Positions 15,393 through 22,233 of a DNA stretch of 64,000 nt are shown here, one piece after another. The notes beneath the pieces were generated by a model. It was not told the DNA's origin. It saw only the letters and a program-made list of their open reading frames with translations, and did not search any database. The first letter of the stretch is position 1. Each line of letters begins with the position of its first letter. The DNA comes from Streptomyces sp. WM4235 (lineage in GTDB: Bacteria > Actinomycetota > Actinomycetes > Streptomycetales > Streptomycetaceae): NCBI RefSeq assembly GCF_001279725.1, contig NZ_LGDE01000415.1, positions 1 to 64,000 of the forward strand, read 5' to 3'. The translations under genes and the position numbers were made by a program.

Positions 15393-17186
15393 TCAGTCCG
15401 ACGAGGGGTCCCGGCTCAGGGTGAGCGCGGTGTTCACCAGGCCGACGTGGCTGAACGCCTGCGGGAAGTTGCCCAGTTGGCGGCCGGCGACGGGGTCGTA
15501 CTCCTCCGCGAGGAGACCCACGTCGTTGCGCACGGACAGCAGCATCTCGAAGAGTTGCCGCGCCTCCTTGCCCCGGCCGGTCATGTGCAGGGCGTCGGCC
15601 AACCAGAACGAGCAGGCCAGGAAGGCCCCTTCGTCACCGGGCAGACCGTCCACGGAGGGGCCTTCGGTGCTGTAGCGGCGGACCAGGCCGCTGCGGCCGA
15701 GTTCCTCGCGGACGGCGTCGACGGTACCGATCACGCGCGGGTCGTCGGGGGGCAGGAATCCCACGCGGGGGATCAGCAGGGTCGCGGCGTCCAGTTCGCG
15801 CGAACCGTAGTACTGGGTAAAGGTGTTGCGTTCCGGGTCGAAGGCCTTCTCGCACACGTCGGCGTGCACGTCGTCCCTTATGGCCCGCCAGCGTTCCAGG
15901 TCGCCCGGCATCGACGGATCCGTCTCCAGGGTCCGCACCGTCCGGTCGGCGGCCACCCAGGCCATCACCTTGGAGTGCGTGAAATGACGGCGCGGACCGC
16001 GCACTTCCCACAGTCCCTCGTCCGGGCGGCGCCAGTTGCGCTCCAGGAAGTCGAGCAGCGCGAGCTGGATCTGCCAGGCGTGCGCCTCGCTGGCCAGCCC
16101 GGTGGACCGGGCCAGGTACAGGGAGTCGATGACCTCGCCGTACACGTCGAGCTGGAGTTGGTCGACGGCCGCGTTGCCGACGCGGACGGGGGCGGACTCG
16201 GCGTACCCGCGCAGCCACGGCAGGTCGAATTCCGGGATCCGCCGCTCGCCCGCGATCCCGTACATGATCTGCAGGTCGGCGGGGTCGCCGGCGACGGCCC
16301 GCAGCAGCCACCTCCGCCACTCGCGGGCCTCGTCCTTGAAACCGGTCGCGATGAGGGAGCCGAGGGTCAGGGTGGAGTCGCGCAGCCAGCAGTAGCGGTA
16401 GTCCCAGTTGCGGACGCCGCCGACCTCCTCGGGCAGGGAGGTGGTCGCGGCGGCGACGATCCCGCCCGTGGGGGCGTACGTGAGGGCCTTGAGGGTGATC
16501 AGCGAGCGGGTCACGGCCTCCTTGTAGGGGCCGTCGTAGGTGCACTGGGAGGCCCACTGCGCCCAGTCGACGAGCGCGTGTTCCAGCGCCTGGTACGGGT
16601 CGACCTGCTCGGGGCGCGGCTCGTGGGACGGGTGCCAGGTCAGGACGAAGGCGACCTTCTCCCCGGCGGAGACGGTGAACTCCGAAAGGGTGGTGTTCTG
16701 CTCGCCCCAGGTCCGCACGGGCGGCTCGCTGCGGAACCAGACGGAGTCGGGACCGGCGACGGCGACCCGGTCGCCGGCGGAACGTCGGACCCAGGGGACG
16801 ACGTGGCCGTAGTCGAAGCGCAGGCGCAGGGTGCTGCGCACGGTGACCTCACCGGACAGGCATTCGACGATCCGCATCACGTCCGGCGCGGTGTCGCGCT
16901 GCGGCATGAAGTCGATGACCTTGATCGTGCCGTCCTCGGTCTCCCAGAGGGACTCCAGGACCAACGAACCGTCGATGTATGCCCGGCGCGTGCACCGCTC
17001 CCCGTCGGCGGCGCTCTCCGGGGCGATGCGCCAGTGGCCGTTGTCCTTCTCGCCGAGGAGGGCGGCGAAGCAGGCGGCCGAGTCGAAGCGCGGCAGGCAC
17101 AGCCAGTCGATGGACCCGTCTCGGCCGACCAGCCCACTGGTCATCAGGTCGCCGATGAGTGCGTAGTCTTCGATGGGTTGTGTCAT
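15393..17186 (-). CDS. GH15 family glucoamylase/trehalase-like glycoside hydrolase
   Basis: A 597-aa intracellular glycoside hydrolase of family 15. It starts with MTQPIEDYALIGDLMTSGLVGRDGSIDWLC, the characteristic N-terminus of the actinobacterial GH15 trehalase/glucan glucohydrolase group. The (alpha/alpha)6 barrel shows RNWDYRYCWLRDSTLTLGSLI, an acidic residue near RPDEGLWEVRG and a second acidic pair in AEEYDPVAGRQLGNFPQAFSHVGLVNTAL, which supply the likely catalytic glutamates. No signal peptide, so it acts in the cytoplasm, probably on trehalose or short alpha-glucans. ATG at 17186; homologs begin with this sequence. Same direction as doxX, 115 nt downstream of it. Confidence 0.9.
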   Translation of the reverse strand: MTQPIEDYALIGDLMTSGLVGRDGSIDWLCLPRFDSAACFAALLGEKDNGHWRIAPESAADGERCTRRAYIDGSLVLESLWETEDGTIKVIDFMPQRDTAPDVMRIVECLSGEVTVRSTLRLRFDYGHVVPWVRRSAGDRVAVAGPDSVWFRSEPPVRTWGEQNTTLSEFTVSAGEKVAFVLTWHPSHEPRPEQVDPYQALEHALVDWAQWASQCTYDGPYKEAVTRSLITLKALTYAPTGGIVAAATTSLPEEVGGVRNWDYRYCWLRDSTLTLGSLIATGFKDEAREWRRWLLRAVAGDPADLQIMYGIAGERRIPEFDLPWLRGYAESAPVRVGNAAVDQLQLDVYGEVIDSLYLARSTGLASEAHAWQIQLALLDFLERNWRRPDEGLWEVRGPRRHFTHSKVMAWVAADRTVRTLETDPSMPGDLERWRAIRDDVHADVCEKAFDPERNTFTQYYGSRELDAATLLIPRVGFLPPDDPRVIGTVDAVREELGRSGLVRRYSTEGPSVDGLPGDEGAFLACSFWLADALHMTGRGKEARQLFEMLLSVRNDVGLLAEEYDPVAGRQLGNFPQAFSHVGLVNTALTLSRDPSSD

Positions 17187-17301
17187 TTGTGCGCTCTTCC
17201 CCCGAATACCCGGGGCCAATCAGACCGGCCCCGGGACACCCTCTTGCGCGCGGGTTTTCGGTGGGTTTCGCCGCGGCCGGGGCGGCCGGAGGCGGGCGTG
17301 C

Positions 17302-17856
17302 CTAGCCGCGCACCAGCAGCAACACCGCGCCGAGCACCACGCCGAGGGCGAGGGCGAGCGCGCCGTGGGCCGCGCGGTTCTCGCGCAGGACGGGGACGAA
17401 GCGGTCGGCCGCGTACCGGCCGGGGCCGGTCAGGGCGAGGGCGGCGGCGCCGACGGTCAGGAGCAGTTCGTACTCGATGCCTTCCGGGGCGAAGAACGAG
17501 CCGACGCCGTGAACGGCGAGCGCGTTGATCATGGTGCCGACGAGGGCTGCGCCGGCGAGCGGGGTGAACAGGCCCGCGGCGAGGCCGAGGCCGCCGAGGG
17601 TCTCGGTGAGTCCGGCCAGGACGGCCATGGCGTCACCCGCCGGGTAGCCGCTCGCCGTGAAGAACTGGCCGGTGCCGCCGATGCCGCCCCCGCCGAACCA
17701 GCCGAACAGCTTCTGGCTGCCGTGGGCGGCCATGGTGAGGCCGAGGACGACGCGCAGGAGCAGCAGGCCGGTGTCCAGGCCGGTGGTGGTGAGGGGGCGG
17801 GGGGCGGCCGGTGCGGCGGCCGGAGCCTTCGTCGTGGTGGCGGAGGCGCTGGTCAT
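17302..17856 (-). CDS. DoxX family membrane protein
   Basis: A 184-aa protein with four TM segments. After a 30-residue Ala/Thr/Pro-rich cytoplasmic tail, the first TM starts LLLLRVVLGLTMAAHGSQKLFGWFGG, the DoxX signature (HGxQKLFGWFGG). Further hydrophobic segments follow around LAGLTETLGGLGLAAGLFTPLAGAALV and YELLLTVGAAALAL. DoxX-like proteins are linked to redox and thiol stress and sometimes to quinone reduction, but the exact role is unclear. The start at 17856 has GGAAGGAA upstream. It diverges from a marR gene, with two matching palindromes between them, so it is probably repressed by that regulator. Confidence 0.88.
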   Translation of the reverse strand: MTSASATTTKAPAAAPAAPRPLTTTGLDTGLLLLRVVLGLTMAAHGSQKLFGWFGGGGIGGTGQFFTASGYPAGDAMAVLAGLTETLGGLGLAAGLFTPLAGAALVGTMINALAVHGVGSFFAPEGIEYELLLTVGAAALALTGPGRYAADRFVPVLRENRAAHGALALALGVVLGAVLLLVRG

Positions 17857-17892
17857 GGGGGTTCCTTCCGGTCGAGCCGGCCCGAGTCGGTA

Positions 17893-17906
17893 GTTCAAAT
17901 TCGAAC
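17893..17906. promoter_or_regulatory. candidate MarR operator 1
   Basis: GTTCAAATTCGAAC, a near-perfect palindrome, 37 nt upstream of the doxX start. The same TTCAAATT-GAA pattern recurs at 17932-17944, which makes chance unlikely in such GC-rich DNA. Confidence 0.6.
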
Positions 17907-17931
17907 CGGCGATCCCGACCCTAACCATTGA

Positions 17932-17944
17932 TTCAAATTGGAAC
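17932..17944. promoter_or_regulatory. candidate MarR operator 2
   Basis: TTCAAATTGGAAC, differing from operator 1 at a single central base. It overlaps the putative -35 of the marR promoter, a position expected for autorepression. Confidence 0.6.
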
Positions 17945-17959
17945 AACCCGCTGTATCCT
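17932..17959 (+). promoter_or_regulatory. marR promoter
   Basis: TTCAAA (17932-17937), a 16-bp spacer and TATCCT (17954-17959). The start of transcription would fall at or near the ATG at 17966, giving a leaderless mRNA. Confidence 0.45.
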
Positions 17960-17965
17960 GTGCCC

Positions 17966-18430
17966 ATGGCTGAGACGAGATGGTTGGACGATCGCGAGAT
18001 GCGGGCCTGGAACGGCTTCCTGGCCGCCTCCGCCCTGGTGAACCGGCGCCTCGACCAGCAGCTCAAGGACGACTCCGGACTCTCGCACCCCCAGTACGAG
18101 ATCCTCGTTCGACTGGCGGCGGCGCCCGATCGCGAGCTGCGCATGACCGAGCTCGCCAACGGACTGATCAACTCCAAGAGCGGGCTGACCTACCAGGTCA
18201 CCCAGATGGAGAAGGCCGGACTGGTCCGCCGCCGCAGCTGCCCCTCCGACGTGCGCGGAGTCTTCGCCGTCCTCACCGAAGCGGGCAGCGCCCGGTTGGA
18301 CGCGGCGGCGCCGGGTCATGTGGCCGCCGTCCGGGAGGCCCTCATCGACGTGCTCACGCCGGACCAGCTCGACGCCCTCGCCGCCGGCCTCGGCGAGGTC
18401 ACCCGCCGACTGCGGGAACAGGGCGCCTGA
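17966..18430 (+). CDS. MarR family transcriptional regulator
   Basis: A 154-aa winged-helix regulator. The wHTH covers about residues 40-105: LSHPQYEILVRLAAAPDRELRMTELANG, the recognition helix region SKSGLTYQVTQMEKAGLVRR and the wing RRSCPSDVRGVFAVLTEAG. Flanking helices give the dimerisation interface. No conserved sensing cysteine is obvious apart from one in the wing (RSCPSD). Start: ATG at 17966 rather than the GTG two codons earlier, because the promoter would give a transcript beginning here. It faces doxX divergently with two matching palindromes between them, so it probably represses both genes in response to a small ligand or oxidant. Confidence 0.9.
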   Translation: MAETRWLDDREMRAWNGFLAASALVNRRLDQQLKDDSGLSHPQYEILVRLAAAPDRELRMTELANGLINSKSGLTYQVTQMEKAGLVRRRSCPSDVRGVFAVLTEAGSARLDAAAPGHVAAVREALIDVLTPDQLDALAAGLGEVTRRLREQGA

Positions 18431-18522
18431 GGTACGACCGCCCGAGAAGCGGCGCGCGACAGGCAGCCCGCCCGGGAACAGGCCGCCCGAGGGTTCCCGC
18501 CCGCACGGGGTATAGGAGTGGC

Positions 18523-18825
18523 ATGGACGGAAAAGTCTGGCTCACCATCGCCGTGATCGTCGCCATCGGGCTGGCGGCCCTGGCCGCCGTACTGCTCGTG
18601 CGGGTGTTCAAGGCGCGGAAGCTGCTGGTCGACGCGGGGATCCCGCTGCGCGACAAGGCCCTGTTCTGGGTGGCCGTGGCCTACACGATCTCGCCCGTGG
18701 ACCTGATCCCGGACCCCGTGTACCTCGACGACATCGGGGTGCTCCTGCTGGCCCTGCGCTCCCTGCAGGCGGCGGCGACCGCGGCCCGCGGCGCCGGCAA
18801 GGCGCCGGACCGCGCCCTGCCCTGA
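18523..18825 (+). CDS. DUF1232 (YkvA-like) membrane protein
   Basis: A 100-aa protein with an N-terminal TM segment (VWLTIAVIVAIGLAALAAVLLV) followed by the DUF1232 motif KALFWVAVAYTISPVDLIPDPVYLDDIG, which is diagnostic of the YkvA family. The function of the family is unknown. ATG at 18523 with AGGAG upstream. The 92-nt gap after marR holds no terminator, so co-transcription with marR is possible. Confidence 0.85.
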   Translation: MDGKVWLTIAVIVAIGLAALAAVLLVRVFKARKLLVDAGIPLRDKALFWVAVAYTISPVDLIPDPVYLDDIGVLLLALRSLQAAATAARGAGKAPDRALP

Positions 18826-19070
18826 GCCGACCGCCACCGCATCACCCCCTCGGCGGACCGCCGCCGCCCCGTCCTCGGCACGGCACCGCGTTCCTCCAGC
18901 CGATTCCCCCGGCTCCCTCGACTCCCGCCCGACGCCGCACCACCCCCTGCCGCCCCAGGCGCCACCTGCGCACCGGCCAATGAAACGATGGCCCCACCCA
19001 GGCGCGCCGGCCCGAACGCCCCGCGCCCCGGGGCCGAGAGTCGGGCCCGGCAGGACAGGAAGCGGCATCC

Positions 19071-21188
19071 ATGAAACCTCTCGGCCCCGGCGACCCGATC
19101 CGACTCGGCCCCTACCGCGTCATCGGTGTCCTCGGCGAAGGCGGCATGGGCAAGGTCTACTTCGGCCGCGACCACACCGGTGCCATCGCCGCCGTGAAGG
19201 TGCTGCTGCCCGAACTGACGCACGACCAGAACCTCGTCCAGCGCTTCCTGCGCGAGGCTCACACCGCGCGGGCGGTCACCGGCGCCGGTGTCGCCCGGGT
19301 CCTCGGCGCCGAGAGCGAGGGCAACCGCCCCTGGATCGCGACCGAGTTCCTCTCCGGCCCCACCCTGGACGAGGCGGTACGCGCCTACGGCCCGTTCGAC
19401 ACCGCCGGGGTGCGCGCGCTGGCGGCCTCGCTGGCCGACACCCTCCGCGACATCCACGCGGCGGGGTTGGTCCACCGCGACCTGAAGCCCGCCAACATCG
19501 TGCTCACCTCGACCGGGCCGCGGGTCATCGACTTCGGCATCGCCCGGCCCGAGCACGGACTGACCCTCACCACCACGGGCCAGGTGCCCGTCACTCCCGG
19601 ATACGGCGCCCCCGAGCAGGTCCTGGGGCAGCGCGTGGGCCCCGCGGCGGACGTCTTCTCGCTGGGCGCGGTCCTCGTGTACGCCGCCACCGGGCAACGC
19701 GCCTTCGACGGGACGCACGTGGCCGCCGTGCAGTACGAGGTGGTCCACGGGGAAGCCCGCCTGTCCACCGTGCCCGAGGAACTGCGCGCGCTGATCATCC
19801 CCTGCCTCGCCAAGGACCCGGGACCGCGCCCCACGCCCGAGCAGATCGCCGGAGCCTTCGCGCCCCCGCGCGGCGCGGACCGGTCCTGGCGCAAGGGTCC
19901 GCTCGCCGCCGACATCGCCCGCCGGCAGGCGGAGGCGGAACGCCGGGCCGCGCCGGAGGGGGCCACGGTCACCGTCGGTCCCTCGCGGCGCCGGTTCCTG
20001 CGCACCTCCCTCGGCGCGGGCGGGTTGCTGGCCGTGTCGGGCGGCGGCGCCGGCATCTGGTGGTCGATGCGCGAGGAGACCCCGAAGGGTCCGCCGCGGA
20101 ACGGACTCGCCCACCAGGCGGCTCTGTTGGACCGCCCCGCCAAGACGCCGGGCCGCGCGCCCGAGCCGCTGTGGGGCCCCCTGCCCGTGGCGGCGGCGGC
20201 GCCGGCGGACGGTGTGCCGACCACACCGCTGTCCCTGGTCGACGTGGTGATGTTCGCGGGCAAGGACGGCGGCCTGGTGGCCCACCTCGCCAAGACCGGC
20301 GAGGAGAAGTGGCGACTGCCGGACATCTCCGCGGAGGCCGGCGTCCTGGCCATGACGGAACGCCTGTTCCTCGCGGTGGACGCGGGCGGCACGCTGCGCG
20401 TCCACAACGCCTCCACCAGCGCGTTGGAGTGGTCGCTCCCGGCAGCCGAGGCCGTCCGCCTCCTCGCGTTCGACGGCGAGGCCGTGTACGTGGTGACCAA
20501 GGACAACCGACTGCGGGCGATCAACACCGGGCTCCAGACCGTCCGCTGGACCGTGCCGATCCCGACCCTCGCCCTGCTCGGGTCCGGCCCCAAGGGCGCG
20601 GCCACCGGCAACAAACTCGTCCTGACCGGTGCCAACGGGAACGCGTGGGGCTTCGAGTGCTTCCAGGGAAGCGCCATCTGGGAAGCCAAGGGCCGGGCGA
20701 GCTCCGCCGTCGAACCGCTCGTCGTCACCTACAAGCGCGAGACGACCAAGACGGAGTCCGTCTTCCTGGGCGGACTCACCCTGTCGGTCCGTGAACTCAC
20801 CAGCGGCCGGGAGACGTGGTCCGACGCCGCGGCCGCGGCCCCCGTCGAGGGCGCCGGCGGCTGGGGACCGCCGGTGAGCGACGGCGACGCCCTGCTCGGC
20901 GTGAAGGACGGCACCCTGGTCAGGCTCAGCTCCGACAGGATGCTGGTCCTGGGGTACGGCGCGGTCGGACCCGGTCCGCTGCCGCACGTCCGCCCCGTGG
21001 TCCAGGGGCGGACCGTGTGGGTGGTTCTGGCGGAGGGGAAGGGCGTCGCCGCGCACTCGACCACCGACGGCGCCCGCTTCTGGACCTGGTCCACCGACTC
21101 GCACGGGCCCTGGGCGATGTCCGGCGCCGAGAACCGCGTCTTCCTCGTCAACGACGGGAAGATCACGGCCATGCCCTCCGTCGGATGA
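19071..21188 (+). CDS. Ser/Thr protein kinase with PQQ-like beta-propeller sensor domain
   Basis: A 705-aa transmembrane kinase. Kinase domain about 14-265: Gly-rich loop LGEGGMGKVYFG, Lys43 (AAVKVLL), catalytic loop HRDLKPAN (Asp137), DFG (Asp154) and the APE-like YGAPEQ, so it should be active. After a charged linker comes SRRRFLRTSLGAGG (near 305-315) running into a hydrophobic segment, then a C-terminal region (about 360-705) with repeated W/Y-containing blades (LAKTGEEKWRLPDI, NTGLQTVRWTVPI) typical of PQQ-like propellers. The propeller should lie outside the cell and sense an unknown signal. The twin-arginine at the membrane entry is unusual. First of three adjacent kinase-fold genes in the same direction. 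Confidence 0.9.
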   Translation: MKPLGPGDPIRLGPYRVIGVLGEGGMGKVYFGRDHTGAIAAVKVLLPELTHDQNLVQRFLREAHTARAVTGAGVARVLGAESEGNRPWIATEFLSGPTLDEAVRAYGPFDTAGVRALAASLADTLRDIHAAGLVHRDLKPANIVLTSTGPRVIDFGIARPEHGLTLTTTGQVPVTPGYGAPEQVLGQRVGPAADVFSLGAVLVYAATGQRAFDGTHVAAVQYEVVHGEARLSTVPEELRALIIPCLAKDPGPRPTPEQIAGAFAPPRGADRSWRKGPLAADIARRQAEAERRAAPEGATVTVGPSRRRFLRTSLGAGGLLAVSGGGAGIWWSMREETPKGPPRNGLAHQAALLDRPAKTPGRAPEPLWGPLPVAAAAPADGVPTTPLSLVDVVMFAGKDGGLVAHLAKTGEEKWRLPDISAEAGVLAMTERLFLAVDAGGTLRVHNASTSALEWSLPAAEAVRLLAFDGEAVYVVTKDNRLRAINTGLQTVRWTVPIPTLALLGSGPKGAATGNKLVLTGANGNAWGFECFQGSAIWEAKGRASSAVEPLVVTYKRETTKTESVFLGGLTLSVRELTSGRETWSDAAAAAPVEGAGGWGPPVSDGDALLGVKDGTLVRLSSDRMLVLGYGAVGPGPLPHVRPVVQGRTVWVVLAEGKGVAAHSTTDGARFWTWSTDSHGPWAMSGAENRVFLVNDGKITAMPSVG

Positions 21189-21286
21189 CCCCGCGGGCCC
21201 GACGTCACGCCCCACCCGGCTCCCCCGCTCCCCCGACCACCGCTTAGGCTCGGTGGGCCATCAGCCGAACCCGGGGGACCTCGCGC

Positions 21287-22228
21287 ATGGAACGCCTACG
21301 TCAGGACGACCCGTCACGCATCGGGCCGTACGTGATCCTGGCGCGCCTGGACGCCGAATCCGCGGAACGCGGCGTGCCCGAGCGCCGGTTCCTCGCCCGT
21401 ACCGCCGACGGCCACCGGACCGTCCTCCTGTGTCTGCCGCGGGTCGGCGCCGACCCGTCCCGGTGGGCGATCGAGGCCGAGGGCGCACGGCGGCTCGACG
21501 TGCCGCGCCTGCTTCCCGTCGCGGAAGTCGACGGCACGGCCGGATTCCCCTGGTCCACCACTCCCTACACGCCCGTGCTGCCCCTTCCGGCCGCGCTCGC
21601 CGCGTACGGCGGGCCGCTCCCCGAGGACCTGGTGCGCCACGTGGGCGCCGGCCTCGCCGAGGGCCTGGCCGACCTGCACGACCGGGGGTTCACCCACGCC
21701 GGGTTGTCGCCGGCGGCCGTTCTGCTCACGGCGGGCGGACCACTGTTGGCGTGCTTCGGCGCCGTACGGGCCGCCGCCCCCGACGGGACGCGCCGCTCCG
21801 GGCTGCCCGGCCTCGACCCGGGCTGTCTGGCCCTGGAGCAGGCTTCCGGCGGGCGGCCCACGCCGCTGGGGGACGTCTTCGCGCTCGGCGCGGTACTGGC
21901 CTACGCCTCGACGGGCCACACCGTGCCCGAGCAGAGCGAACTGCCCCCGGGACTGCGGCGGTTGATCGGAAGTTGCCTCGCGTCGACGCCCGCCGACCGG
22001 CCGCGGTCGGCGCGGGAAGTGCTGCACGAACTCACCGGGCACGCGGCCGACGCCTCTCCCGGCGCGCCGGCTCCCGCGACGGCCGCGGCCGGGCCGCTCG
22101 CGCTGCCGGGCCGGGTCGTCGCCGCGCTCGCCGCCCAGTCCGCGGCGCTCCTCGCGGCCGAACTGCCGGCCACCACCGAGTCCACCCCTCCCCCGCCGTT
22201 CCCGCCGGCCGCCCAGAAGGTGCACTGA
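21287..22228 (+). CDS. Ser/Thr kinase-like pseudokinase
   Basis: A 313-aa protein with a kinase fold but without catalytic residues. The Gly-rich loop is lost (ARLDAESAERGVPERRF), the VAIK Lys is replaced (RTVLLCLP), HRDLKP has become FTHAGLSPAA (Gly at the Asp position) and DFG reads CFG. The overall kinase layout survives: PYVILARL, EGLADLHDRG, LGDVFALGAVLAYASTGH and ADRPRSAREVLHEL match the flanking kinases. No TM segment. ATG at 21287 with GGGGGA upstream. It sits 98 nt after one active kinase and 5 nt before another, so co-expression is certain with the latter and likely with the former. Role (regulator, scaffold or decay product) unknown. Confidence 0.85.
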   Translation: MERLRQDDPSRIGPYVILARLDAESAERGVPERRFLARTADGHRTVLLCLPRVGADPSRWAIEAEGARRLDVPRLLPVAEVDGTAGFPWSTTPYTPVLPLPAALAAYGGPLPEDLVRHVGAGLAEGLADLHDRGFTHAGLSPAAVLLTAGGPLLACFGAVRAAAPDGTRRSGLPGLDPGCLALEQASGGRPTPLGDVFALGAVLAYASTGHTVPEQSELPPGLRRLIGSCLASTPADRPRSAREVLHELTGHAADASPGAPAPATAAAGPLALPGRVVAALAAQSAALLAAELPATTESTPPPPFPPAAQKVH

Positions 22229-22233
22229 CCCCG

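Noticed and set aside
14763..17528. 921-codon plus-strand frame covering the GH15 gene
   Set aside because: Antisense shadow; the GH15 enzyme on the other strand shows a complete set of family motifs.
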